DNA from: Cokeromyces recurvatus
Lineage: Eukaryota > Mucoromycota > Mucoromycetes > Mucorales > Mucoraceae
Direction of reading: 5' to 3'
Length of the DNA: 64,000 nt
NCBI RefSeq assembly: GCF_025118155.1
Contig: NW_026251420.1
Span: forward strand, 216,517-280,516
Positions within the stretch are counted from its first letter, which is position 1; each line of letters begins with the position of its first letter. Of the stretch, positions 11,252 to 23,000 are shown one piece after another. Under the pieces are notes generated by a model that ran no database searches, was not told where the DNA came from, and was given only the letters and a program-made list of their open reading frames with translations. The translations under genes were made by a program, and so were the position numbers.

Positions 11252-12329
11252 GAAGGAGGAAAGTCATTTCATATATTCTACGTTCCATTTGTTTTGAATG
11301 GATTTTTTTTTACAAGTCACATCATGGATGCTTAATATTTGATCTTTTATAATAAAGCCGATTTTGACTATAATTTGTTTTAGAATGTCTGCATAGCACA
11401 TTGTGATCATAGATCTATCTGCATATACATATAATAGTATCTGGATAATGTAAGCTTAGAACATAAAGTCTAGAAATATGAAACATATAGTTTAAAAGGA
11501 AAGATTTGAGAAGATTCAAGTTTCTGTGAAGAGCTATTATCAGTATTAATAATTCTATTAGGTTTAAAGTATCAGTAGTAATAGTTCTTGGATTGATATC
11601 ATCATTGTAGAGACATTTATAACAGTGTTTTATTATTGAAGAGATACGAAGATGAATAAATAATTTGAGCTTGTAAGATAGTAGATCTATCTTGACTGGA
11701 CGGTAGTTTTTCATCAGACGCCACATTATTATTATTATATTGATAAATAATTTTAAAGCCGTATTCTTAACGACATTTCTTGTGGTTAGATTAGCAAAAA
11801 AAAGAAAAAAAAGAAAAAAAAAAGTTAACGGAAGCTAGTCAGACTAATTGCATGATTATAATTCATTTGTAAACGAAACAACTGAATATTAATCCATTAT
11901 TGTTCGTATATTATTATACTATGCAGAATTGTGCTCTTTTCAGTTAAATAAAGGAAAAGTAAAGTTTCTCACCTTGATGATAAATTTTAAGCATCTGAAA
12001 TAAGCCCATTTGGAAATCTTATTATAAATGATGTATGTTTAATTGAAAACTCTTTTATCATATCCAGCTTAACACGAATTAGTTTTCTATATGTGTACAT
12101 TTATTTTTCATATTTTGTATAAAACTATATGATGCGCTTAATGAATGTTCAGCATTGTTATTCATACATTGTCTTATTTGTAGATCTTTGCTTTTATTAT
12201 TATTATTATTATTGTTATTGTTATTATTATTATTTTTATTTTATTTTTACAAGCCGCGCTCTTTTTAAATTTTGGTTCATGTAGAAAAATTTTCTTATTT
12301 TTTTTTTCTGCCTTGTTTTTTCCCTTAAA
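11249..12329. other. Intergenic region between TAF10 and eIF2B-alpha
   Basis: AT-rich spacer separating divergent genes, presumably holding both promoters. A 103-codon frame on the minus strand at 11415-11726 exists but has the composition of translated AT-rich DNA and no family resemblance. Nothing else is supported. Confidence 0.5.
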
Positions 12330-12532
12330 ATGTCTACAGCAAATACAGGCTTCGATGTCATTTCTGCATATCAATCATCTTTAAATGACACAGTAATGAT
12401 TAGTATTATGATAATAAAGTACGCATTTTAATATGGTTTCTTTTTTTTTTTAAATAGGAATTATCTACACCTGTTGCCATTTTTAAAGCTTTGACAGAAT
12501 TTGTTCAACACAGTAAAGGTAAAAAGAAGAAG

Positions 12533-12573
<41 letters not shown>

Positions 12574-13809
12574 ATAATATTTACAACTGTTCATTCATGT
12601 TCCCCCCTTTTTTTTTTCTTCTAATGTCAACATTACATTTAATTTATTATTATTATTTAGCTCCTACAATGTCAGAATTTATGCAAACATTAGAAAAAGC
12701 AGCCCAATCGATCCGTCAAGATTCTCAATCACTTTCCAACAAGCCCAAAAATCAACATAAAGCTGCTATAGCCATCTTGGCAGGTGTTGATTTATTTATG
12801 CGTTTTGTCACAAGAAACTCACATGACTTTTCCGTAAGTTTTTATGCTCAGTTGCTAAACACTACAAATTTAATCATTATTTCATTGTGACTATAGCTCT
12901 CAGAGGAGGCAGGCAGTTTTGAAGATTTTAAAAATAATTTGTTATCTAGAGCTGGTTTGATTTTGGAAAAGGCAGCAACTGCAAGAGATAGAGCAGCTGA
13001 AATTGGTGCACAGTTTGTTCATGATAATGCAATTATTCTTGTTCAAGGTTATTCGCGTGTTATTATGAGTGTACTGTGTCATGCTGCTAATGTACAAAAT
13101 AAACGATTTAAGGTCTATGTGACAGAAGGTCGACCTAATGGTGATGGGTAAGTTTTTTTTTTCTTTTTAAAAATATATATATACATATATATAATCTTAA
13201 TTGTGGTTATATTTATATATGTATGTATATGTTTTTTAGTATTCAGGCAGTCTCTGCTTTAAGAAAGCACGGTATTCCTTGTAGAGCAGTTTTGGATTCT
13301 GCTGTAGGATATATTATGGATAAAGTAGATATGGTATTTGTGGGAGCTGAAGGGGTAGTTGAAAATGGTGGTATTGTTAATAAGGTGAGTAAAATTTTGA
13401 ATATATTTCGATTCTTGTATATTAAATATCTTTTAATTAGATTGGTACATTCCAGATTGCTTTAGTAGCAAATGCATTAAGTAAACCAGTTTATGCTGTT
13501 GCAGAAAGGTAATAACAGAGTTTTAGTTTTAAGTTTGTTCGCATTTATTCACCTTTTTCTTTTAGCTATAAATTTGTGCGTGTTTATCCTTTAAATCAAT
13601 ATGATATTCCCTCAGAAACTCCTGAAATTGTCACATTTACTTCAAGAAGGAAATCATTGAGTGGAAATATATCAACAGAGGATGATTTGGCTTTATCAAA
13701 TCCTTCTGTCGATTATACGCCTCCTCAATACATTACATTACTTTTAACTGATTTAGGTGTCTTGACTCCTTCAGGTGTTTCTGATGAATTAATCAAGCTT
13801 TATGTATAA
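12330..13809 (+). CDS. GCN3: Translation initiation factor eIF2B, alpha subunit
   Basis: Seven exons (12330-12392, 12458-12518, 12661-12833, 12897-13147, 13240-13384, 13441-13508, 13566-13809) join without a phase break to 334 aa. Family landmarks include [123 protein letters not shown] and the end [28 protein letters not shown]. eIF2B is the GDP-GTP exchange factor for eIF2; the alpha subunit binds phosphorylated eIF2-alpha and mediates translational control in stress. It is about 30 residues longer than the usual 305, because of a Ser-rich insert [15 protein letters not shown]. The second intron contains a 39-base A run. Confidence 0.95.
12533..12571 (+). repeat. Poly(A) tract, 39 bases, in an eIF2B-alpha intron
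   Basis: Uninterrupted A run 14 bases after a splice donor, inside the 142-base second intron. Confidence 0.95.
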
Positions 13810-14262
13810 TAATAATAATAAAAAGAAATAGAGTAGAAGATATTCTTCTATAATAATTGTTTCATAATAGAAAACTCTCGTGATATTTCAGGTACATGAT
13901 AATATTTACAATTGTAACTCAGTTTCAAAGCATACATTAGCTAGTGCCTGTAATACTATTTTCATGTATATTTTTTCTTTTCTTTTCTTTTTTTTCTTTT
14001 TCTTTTTTTTTTTTTATATACATGTACATTAATTCATGTCAATTTACTTTTTAGTAGAATTCACTTTTTTTACTTATTATCTATAAACAGCATTTCTCTA
14101 GTGTGTTTGTTTGTTAAATAAATTCTTGTAATTTCGACATCCCTTTTTTTTTTTTTTTCTATAATTTTACAAATTATTCATCAGGTAGGCAACAATTTTC
14201 TTTAAAAATAAAATAAATCAAATACCTTAATGTATAGTAGTAATTCATAGTTTAATATACGA
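13810..14262. other. Intergenic region, T-rich
   Basis: Spacer between co-directional genes with several T/C-rich stretches (13970-14020, 14140-14160). No gene seen. Confidence 0.5.
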
Positions 14263-16155
14263 ATGATTTCAATTGCATCAAGCAACAACCATTTAGACAA
14301 TAATCATCCACTTTATCATATTCCTGACCTTAGCGAGCTCGAAACTGTGCTAACCATCAACGGGCCTTTAGGAGAGCTCCTAAGCCGTATGACACAGTGG
14401 TTGGAAACAGCTCACATGACAGCCTTCAGTATTGAACAAAGTATTATACAAAATGAGCCCTTCCTAGATACCCCGCTTCTTAATGCAATCATCACTCTTA
14501 GTAAACAAAAGATGCAGCCCTTGATGCAACGTCTTACTGAATGGATTGACTGTCAGCACGAACCATTACATACAGCAACTAAACTTCAATCTGAATGGTC
14601 TTCACTCCAACATTATGTTGCCTTTGTCAAACAACGACTTGATCAATCCTCCTCTAAAAACACATTACGTGTACAGATGGAGACGATTCTAGCCCAAATC
14701 GATGATCTCTCGACCATGATATTTGAATTTCAGGAACGACGTCAACGACAAACGACACAGGAAAATATATTGGTCGTGATTGATCAAAAGGTCGTCCCGC
14801 TGTTTGGAGAGGTAGAACGAGTGTATGTGAGAATGATGCAAGCACCACCTGAGGATCCTACAGGTGTTTTAACACGCAAACATCAATATGTACAGGATAG
14901 ATGGGAGGATCTACGGTTGGATATTGATGAACTCAAGTTGGAGCTCAAAGAAGATCGATGGTTGATGGTCTTTAGACAGATTGCGGATCAATTAGATGAT
15001 ATGATGAATGGACTTGAGAGGGCTGCGTCTGCATTGAACGAGAGTCGAACACGAGCATCTGAAAAGAATTTTGAGGCAAAATATAAATGCTTTGCACCCT
15101 CGATTACAAATATGCTTATGATGTTGGGCAACGGTATTTCAGCTCGTGTCTCAACACGGAATGACACGACAACCATGCAACGACATGGTACTATGTTGGC
15201 AAGATGGCAACAACTGAAGGCAACCATGGAACATGTACGTCGACGTGAGTTTTCAGACAGTGATGGATCCTCACGTTTAAGCGATCGAAGTGACAGCACT
15301 GGAAGTGTTGCACCACGCTTCTATCACAATAGGTCACCCCTTTTGATGCAACAACGTTGGGATGAACATCATCAACAACAACAACAACAACAACCAGTGA
15401 TGTCAAGAAGTAAAAGTCCTTATAAGGCAAGCCCATCACCCCTTTTGACAGAAGCTAAAAGTCCCATCTTACGACACTCACCAGGCTCACCCATGATGAT
15501 CAGACGAACGACAAGTCCCATCAGTCCCTCACATAGTAAACGTACTACAAACACTATTATCAATTCTAGGTTACCTGAAGTGAATGTTGTTGTTGGTGGT
15601 GATGACGATGATGATGATGATGATACTATTACTACTCACCATTTTCGAAATACTAATCAAAAACAACCAACCACTTTTTATTCAGCTACACCACAACCTC
15701 ATAAAAGATCAGTGACACCCTCACGTCGTAGCGGGACACCTTCAATGATACCACGACCTAAAACGCCGAATAAATTTCGACCACGGTCTTCTATGGCCCG
15801 TATTACGACGACGACGACAACAACAACAACAGCAACAACAGCACCACCACCACTACCACTACCACTATCTTCTTCTTCACACATGTATCGACCCAATCCA
15901 AAGGATCCTTTAGATGTTGAGATTGCTATGATCATCAATAGAAGTCCAGTCCCAATTCAATGTTCTAAAAAACACACACAAGACAATCAAGGTAAATACT
16001 ACTTTGGGAATGATGGTAGTACTAATAAAAAGTTATATACATGCAAGTTGATGATCTATGGAGGGAATAAAGCTAATAAGGTGTTAATACGTGTCGGTGG
16101 TGGATGGCAAGATTTAGAGATCTTTTTGTTGGAACATATGAATTTAATAGGTTAA
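14263..16155 (+). CDS. Kar9-like protein with C-terminal GAS2/GAR-type domain
   Basis: Single-exon 630-aa ORF. The first 310 residues are helical and repeat-like (WLETAHMTAFSIEQSII, WSSLQHYVAFVKQRLDQ, VVPLFGEVERVYVRMMQ, WLMVFRQIADQLDDMMNGLE), in the style of fungal Kar9-type spectrin-like helical bundles. The middle 220 residues are Ser/Pro/Arg-rich, with many S-P dipeptides and Gln, Asp and Thr runs. The final 70 (DVEIAMIINRSPVPIQCSKK, YYFGNDGSTNKKLYTCKLM, NKVLIRVGGGWQDLEIFLLEH) match the GAR domain of GAS2 proteins, with the diagnostic RVGGGW. This arrangement fits a microtubule-binding, actin-linking cortical factor. The GAR assignment is strong, the Kar9 assignment moderate. Confidence 0.8.
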   Translation: MISIASSNNHLDNNHPLYHIPDLSELETVLTINGPLGELLSRMTQWLETAHMTAFSIEQSIIQNEPFLDTPLLNAIITLSKQKMQPLMQRLTEWIDCQHEPLHTATKLQSEWSSLQHYVAFVKQRLDQSSSKNTLRVQMETILAQIDDLSTMIFEFQERRQRQTTQENILVVIDQKVVPLFGEVERVYVRMMQAPPEDPTGVLTRKHQYVQDRWEDLRLDIDELKLELKEDRWLMVFRQIADQLDDMMNGLERAASALNESRTRASEKNFEAKYKCFAPSITNMLMMLGNGISARVSTRNDTTTMQRHGTMLARWQQLKATMEHVRRREFSDSDGSSRLSDRSDSTGSVAPRFYHNRSPLLMQQRWDEHHQQQQQQQPVMSRSKSPYKASPSPLLTEAKSPILRHSPGSPMMIRRTTSPISPSHSKRTTNTIINSRLPEVNVVVGGDDDDDDDDTITTHHFRNTNQKQPTTFYSATPQPHKRSVTPSRRSGTPSMIPRPKTPNKFRPRSSMARITTTTTTTTTATTAPPPLPLPLSSSSHMYRPNPKDPLDVEIAMIINRSPVPIQCSKKHTQDNQGKYYFGNDGSTNKKLYTCKLMIYGGNKANKVLIRVGGGWQDLEIFLLEHMNLIG

Positions 16156-17391
16156 AAGCCTTTTTTTTTTCTTTTTTTTTTTTTTTTTTTTTTTCTCTCT
16201 TTTTTTTCTTTTCTTTTTCTTTTCTTTTTTTTTCTTTTCTTTTTTTTTTTCTTTTTTTTTTTTTTCCTTTGGGAGATAGAACACAAAGGGATTTTATGAT
16301 GTGTAAATTATTTGTTTTTTTTTTTGACATATAAACTATATTATTTAATAATAAAAACAGTATGTGGAAAGGAAGGAGAGTAGAAAGCAAGAGTAGATAG
16401 ATAAATAAATAATGAAAGCCTGTAATAAATTTAAAAATTATTGGCTTGATTCAAAAAAAAAAAAAAAAAGACTATCCAGGTGGGAAGGGAATCCAGATTC
16501 CATTCTGTTTTATATTGATCTCCTTAAAACTAGAGCTAACTTTACCTTTCTTCATTCAGAAATTATAAACTAGCTAAAAGACTTCAATAACTCTAGGTAA
16601 ACCATTGTAATTTACAACCCAAGCTATCTCACTTTGACCAGATTCCTTCAGGGTCTCCTTCTCCATTGTTTTCGTCAATGGGAGGAAGAAGAGAAGAGTG
16701 GTATTATGATGAATTTGATATATAAATTAATATATAGTCAAACACAATCAAGTCTTTACATTTGGAGCATCAAAAGACATGCTTTACGGGAAAGACCATA
16801 GCGATTTACAAAATACACTCTTGATTTGAGTTAAATGCTCACCGACTTTAATGCAACTAACGTCCTTTTCATTTGATAAACAACAACAAAAAAAAGCCTC
16901 TTCCCGAGAAGGAAGGAAGGAAATTACTAGGTGATTTTATAGTCTTTGTCAGGATTAGACATTAAATACTAGTAATCAAAATAAAAGTACATTATTGTAC
17001 TGAAAATAATGTTTGATTGCAACTAATATGTATATTTATTCTTATCGAAACATTTCTTAGTCTCCTTGAGTATCTGTCTTTTTTATTTATTTATTTTGGT
17101 ATTCACTAATCAATTATGACAGGAATATCAAGTAATTTGTAAATAATGTTCTCTTGGGAGGGGAAAGAAAAATTAAAATAGAAATAAAAGATGCTCAATG
17201 TTATCAAAGTCATAAAAGAAGTGGTGGTGGGAATAATACTGCCTACTATTCATGAGGGTAGTAGTAGTAGTAGTAGTAGATCATATTAATGTTACACGTA
17301 TAATACAAGTTTTATAATTAATACACAAAAATATATTACAAAGCTTATTTGTCCTTATTTCTTTTTTTTTTTTTTTTTTTATTTTTAAATA
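16156..17391. other. Intergenic region with long T/C-rich tract
   Basis: A pyrimidine-rich stretch of about 110 bases (16160-16270) lies just after the Kar9-like stop, followed by ordinary AT-rich DNA with a short triplet repeat (AGT)n near 17259-17279. No gene was found. Confidence 0.5.
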
Positions 17392-18813
17392 ATGTCAACA
17401 TCTGCAGTTTCATCAGCATCACCTTCTATTGATTCCAACCATTCACAAAAGGTAGATGATGATAAGTTTATTATTATTACATACATATTGTCTTATATGA
17501 AGAAAAAAAAATAGCGTATTTTCCTGAATGATTATGTTGGCTTCGATACAATTACACAACAAATTGAAAAAAAGTTATTAAAGAAAGGATTTCAGTTTAA
17601 TATTATGGTTGTTGGTAAAAAAAAAAAAAAAAAAATGATGATGATGATGATAATAATAATACTATATTATTAATCATAATAATAATTATAAAGGTCAGTC
17701 GGGTCTTGGCAAATCAACACTTGTAAATACTCTTTTTGCATCTCATTTGATTGACAGTAAAGGAAGACTTGAAGCTTCTGAATCTGCAAGACAAACGACT
17801 GAAATTGAAACTGTTTCTCATGGTAAAACTAATAAATAATAAATAATAAATAATAAATAATAAATAATAATAATAATAATAATAATAAAAGGAATATTAA
17901 TCCCCGTCCCTCCCTCCTATAGTTATTGAAGAAAATGGAGTTCGTTTAAGACTTAATATAGTGGATACACCTGGTTATGGTGATCAAGTAAATAATGATA
18001 ACTGGTAAAGATTTTCTTTTTCTTTTATTTATAGTTTGCTTACATACTTTTTTTTTCCCCAAGTTGGGAACCTATTATTAGATATATCAAAGATCAACAT
18101 TCTGCTTATCTTCGTAAGGAATTAACTGCTAGACGTGAACGTTATATTGTTGATACCCGTGTTCATTGCTGTCTTTTCTTTATTACCCCTTCTGGTCATT
18201 CGTAAAGAGATCTTTATAAAATGACTGACTGACTGACTGACTGATTTACTTACTCTTTATTTTAATTAGACTTAAACCAATTGACATTGTTGTTCTTCAA
18301 AAATTAACTGAAGTAGTCAATGTAGTACCTGTGATTGCTAAATCTGATTCACTTACATTTGAAGAAAGAAATGCCTTTAAACAAAGAGTAAAAAAATAAA
18401 ATATAATAAAATAAAATAAAATTCTATACACTACTAACATGGTATATATATAGATTAAAGCAGAACTTCAATTTCATAATATTCGATTATATCCTTATGA
18501 AAATGAAGAAGATGACGAAATAGAAAAGAGCTTGAATGATAGTATCTGGGAACTAATTCCCTTTGCTATTATCGGGTCTGAACGAGATATAATAACTACG
18601 GATGATAAGAAGGTGATTAGAGGTAGAAAGACGCGTGGTGGTGCAATCATTAATGTAGAAGATCCTGAACATTGTGAATTTATCCAACTTCGTAACTTTT
18701 TAACACGTACTCATTTACAAGATTTGATTGAAACAACAGCTTTGATTCATTATGAAAGCTTTCGAACAAAGCAATTGATGGCTATTAAAGAATCCTCCTC
18801 AGCCTATCCGTAA
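17392..18813 (+). CDS. CDC10: Septin, Cdc10 subgroup
   Basis: Seven exons (17392-17451, 17515-17614, 17694-17822, 17923-18004, 18064-18201, 18270-18387, 18454-18813) join in phase to 328 aa. It has the polybasic region KKLLKKGFQFN, the P-loop GQSGLGKST (the second intron interrupts its first Gly), G3 DTPGYGD, G4 AKSD, and the septin unique element (GRKTRGGAIINVEDPEHCEF, then LRNFLTRTHLQDLIETT). The short N-terminus and lack of a C-terminal coiled coil identify the Cdc10 group. Septins form hetero-oligomeric GTP-binding filaments at necks, septa and hyphal tips. The catalytic-loop region is conserved and the gene looks functional. Confidence 0.95.
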
Positions 18814-19142
18814 TAGTATAGTATAGAATAAAATTTAACACTCCGCATCATACTTTTTAAAACATGACTTTTTTTTTAAAAAAAAAAAATGGTGTATAAT
18901 AATAACAGCGGATAAGAACACCTACATTTCTTTTACAATATGAGCTGATGATAAAGAAGAAGAAAGCAAGTGGTTAAAGAGAGAGAGAGAGAGAGAGATG
19001 GGGACGTTCTTTAAAGTACCGCGCCTGAATCCAAAATCATAGTATTTATTACATACACACACATATCTTTTTTTTTTCCTTCTTTATTCTATTACATTAT
19101 TATATACAAAAAAAAAAAAAAATGGTTATCATCTTGAAACAT
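18814..19142. other. Short intergenic region between convergent genes
   Basis: Contains a (GA)n run near 18979-18998 and A/T runs. No gene. Confidence 0.5.
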
Positions 19143-20533
19143 TTACATCCCATTGCCTTGGACCAACAAAGGATTATAATCAGTATTCCTAATTGGTTTA
19201 TATTTCTTGTTCTTGTTGGCTACACTCTCTTGTCTTTTTCCTTTTTCAATAACAAACGTTGTGTGATCTTGATCAAGGTTCGAAAATAAAAGAGATGAAG
19301 GTATCACATAAGGTTGATGATGGTACTCATTGGAATAAGCAGTAACTCGTTGATATGAAGGATGACTATGATTTGACAGAGTGATTAAAGAAGAAGAAAG
19401 CGAAGGTGAAGACGAAGAAGACGAAGACGACGAAGACGACGAAAACGACAAAGACGACGAAGATAACAGAGAGACAAGTCGATAGATTATATTGGATATC
19501 ATGACTTGTTGATAAAGAGGTCGACGTGGATTAGAAAGCTTCAGATAGGATAATTGATACAGTGTATTATGATCTATATTTGGTTTTCGTTGTTGTACTA
19601 AGGATGTCCTTTTCTTTTTATTCTCTTTAGGAAATAATAAAGATTTTACAGAATGACTATTCTTTTTTAAATCTTGAAATAGGCTACTGAGCCATGATGA
19701 TCTATTCTGCTTCTGTTTCCTTTTCTTTCCTTCTTCTTCTTCTTCTACTATGATCTGTTTTGAATGGTGAAACATCTCCTTTTGTATTATTACATTTGAT
19801 TGTATTGTATCATACTTCTTGGAAGGAATAGGAGTAGACGGCTCTTTATAATGAAAAGAAGGGGGTAGTAATGATTGATGTTCATACTTTTCTCCTTATT
19901 TTAATACCTGAGAGTTATTATTATAACTAATTATTATAACTTACTATACCATTCAAATCTTCTTTTGATGTAGGTGTTAAAGGTGGTTCTTCATCTTCAT
20001 CATTGTCTTCTTCTTCTTCTTCTTCTTTACTTTTCATGTTTGTAGAAGCTTCATTTACGTCATACGAAACATGAGATAACAAAGATGACCGTTTTTTTTT
20101 CAACTTTGTTGCTATTAATTTTTGCTCATAATGAGTATCTGGCCAATCTTTATATATTGTCTTTGATAGGATGCGATCATCTTCTTTAGAGTGCTTTAGT
20201 ATTTCTTTATTTTGACTATGAATGATGGTTATTATGTGTGTAAAAAAAAAAGAAATTCTAATTCTCTTTTTTTTTTTTTTAATATTGAATTTAAGATTCC
20301 GGTTACCAAACAGGTTTAGTAGCAGCTGGAGACGTGAAGATTATATCATTATTATTACTGTTTGATATTTGTTTCTGTTGTTGTTTAGAATAAGGAATTA
20401 TTATTGTAGGTGTTATGATATTATCTGTAATGAGTGTTACAACTACTTTATTATTACTACTACTATGAATAGGTGATGGCTGCTGCTTAGTAGTCGAGAT
20501 AGGAAGATCGATTATTTCTTCAATAAGTTTCAT
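19143..20533 (-). CDS. Unknown protein with conserved PRRPLYQQV motif (Zds-like?)
   Basis: Three exons (20533-20307, 20215-19950, 19894-19143) join in phase to 414 aa. Most of the chain is polar and low in complexity (poly-Glu, poly-Ser, Asn and Gln runs), with two segments that look conserved: IYKDWPDTHYEQKLIATKLK in the second exon and LYQLSYLKLSNPRRPLYQQ followed by VMISNIIYRLVSLL in the third. The latter recalls the C-terminal motif of fungal Zds proteins (regulators of PP2A and Cdc14 release), but this comes from memory of the family and I hold it loosely. The acceptor of the third exon (AATAAG) lacks a good pyrimidine tract, but it is the one that avoids the in-frame stop. Confidence 0.55.
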
Positions 20534-22767
20534 GATGAAGACAAGAAAAGAAAAAAGAAAAAAGAAAAAAGAAAAAGAGAAGAAAAAAAGAGAACATTAT
20601 ACATGAATAAATAAAATAAAATGAACTACTACTCTCTTTTTTTTTTTTTCTACACTAAAAAAGGGGATATTTTCCTATAAAATATGCAGGGGAGAGCCAT
20701 TATTGTCCCGAACAACATGATAACTTGTGACACATATTCATGTTGTACACAATGAATACTTTTATTTTTTTTCGGCTTTTGCCACATTTACCATCACCAT
20801 CACCACTACCACTACCACTATCACTACCACTACCATTTAATTTGGCTACCTTTGAAATATAATCAGTCTTTTGATCTTCAAGCTGAGTTACTACAATGAT
20901 TGACACATAGCTTGGTAGCAGTATTTGATAATTGCAAGCTATTAGGTTAAATGAATATATATATATATATATATCTTCTTTAAAGCTACTCTACTCTAAA
21001 CTAAAAAGTGGATGGGAGGGCATTAGTGTTTGTTAATCGAGTTATAATAATCTATGTTTAAAAAAGAGTCCTTTGATCTGAAAGGATTGCTAGTCAATAA
21101 TAGCTTGAATTCTTTGATAAATACTCCTTTTACTGTAGTCATCTGAAACTATAATATGCTTTGAAAGTATATAAATATGTATAAATGTGATATTTGGAGT
21201 TAAGATTGTTATGATCATGATTGTTTATATAAATAAAATGATCGTTTATTACATGATACAAATATAAAGGAGATGAGTTATTAAATTATTATATTCCCTC
21301 CCCGTCCCCTTCAACATACAATATTTAATAATAATCATTGTTAACATCGCGAGAAAAAAAAAAGGAGGGGTAGGATAGATTTTATTACATAATAGTGGAC
21401 ACTATGGATATAATATATAGCACAAAATATTAATAGATGTGTATAAGGGTGATAATAGCAGTCATTTTCTGTATATACATGCTTCTTGTATTAGCTTATC
21501 TTTGTTGTGGTGGTGATGAATAATCATAAGTTTTATTTGCTGTTAACATCTTTAACTGGTTAGTTTAAGGTATGGGGGGGAGAGTCATAAAATGAGTGAA
21601 ACTGGTCGAATCCAATAGACTTTGATTTTAAAAGTTTTCCTTACCTTGATCACTCCCAAACCTGATAGGCACTCATGATCCTTAACTAAGGATTTTAGAG
21701 CGTGTTCTTGGCTCATGACTTTGCCACGCCATCATTTTATTTTATTTATTTTATTTTTTATTGAAATGCATGCATATCTTGTACCCAAAAGGCAGAATCT
21801 AGAGAAAGTGGGGTTATAGAAGAGGAAAAGGAAAGCCTCTTCTAATCATAAAAGTCTTTTTTTTTTCTTATCGAAGAAAGTAAATACCCTATGAAAAAGA
21901 AAGATTTGCCTATATAAAGAACGTAAAATGTGGGGAGCCACCGAAAAAGGGGGGCATTCTATATAAACTCCTTTAATTTCATAAAGAGCATTCATATGCT
22001 ATACTGAATCAAGCAAGAATCGTGATTATTGAGTCTTTTTCTTTTTTTTTTTTTTTCCGGCTGATGAAGAAACGTGAACCGAGATAGAATTCTATATCAG
22101 GAAAAAAAAATGAAATGACAGACAAAAAGATGTTTTAGTTTCTAGAATTATAGTTTCTGAAAAAAAAAATCATTGTAACTCTTCCGTGCTCTTCCCTTAT
22201 TTATTATTTTATCTGTGTGCTCTGCAGTTTGGCTCAACTTGTTCTGTACTTGACTCTATTAGGTTCAAATAAGTTGTTTCTCATTATAATGTCTATTGTT
22301 ACTACTTGATATTAATGGCTGTCAACTGGAGGGGATTATATGTATATCAAAGGCCGCAAATTGGTATGACAAAAGTTTAAAAAAAACGAGTAGAATACTT
22401 TCAAAGTGACATATGTCAATATAAAATAGTCATCATGATGGTATCACTTCAAATGATACTATTTCTTTATTAAATAATATTTTTTTTTATTATTATTTGA
22501 CACAAAGGATAAATGGAATGTATTTTATGAGATTTAAATCTTGAATATATAAACTCATTTGTTCTTATCAAAAGAGGAACCTTACACAACTAATATGTAT
22601 GCAAATGTATAAGAGATAAAAGAAGCGTTCTCTTTATTACTGTTACACAATGTATAAACGGAAATACTTGAACAGATACATTCAACATGCTTATGAACAT
22701 AAAAGTGTAAACTCTTTATTGTATATTTATGAAGAGGAGTAATAGTACACAGTTAGCTTCTTCTACT
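20534..22767. other. Long intergenic region, no gene seen
   Basis: 2.2 kb of AT-rich DNA with a hexanucleotide-like (CCATCA/CCACTA)n stretch at 20786-20836 and (AT)n at about 20955-20974. A 68-codon frame at 20700-20906 on the minus strand merely reads through the hexamer repeat (Gly-Ser/Gly-Asp run). A somewhat GC-richer island at 21640-21740 contains a small hairpin, ATCCTTA-AC-TAAGGAT. No tRNA cloverleaf could be built. Confidence 0.5.
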
Positions 22768-22968
22768 TTATATTTGAGGAATGGGAATATTAAAATCTTT
22801 TAAAATTGAAATAAGCTCAAGTTTTTGATGTTCCTTTTTCTTGATTAAATCTTTTAATTTAGGAACTCGTTGATCATAATAGCGTATTTTTTCATTCTTC
22901 ATTTTCAATTCCTGTTTCAATTTACGGATCTATTATTCAAGTAGAAAAAGAAAGGCAAGTTTGGGTAA

Positions 22969-23000
<32 letters not shown>

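Noticed and set aside
11415..11726. 103-codon minus-strand frame between TAF10 and eIF2B-alpha
   Set aside because: No family likeness, composition of translated AT-rich DNA, and it occupies the shared promoter region.
20700..20906. 68-codon Gly-Ser-Asp frame
   Set aside because: Reads through a CCATCA/CCACTA repeat; no credible start or conservation.
21600..21660. Possible tRNA (A-box-like TAACTGGTTAGTTTAAGG and B-box-like GGTCGAATCC)
   Set aside because: No acceptor stem or cloverleaf could be paired around these boxes.
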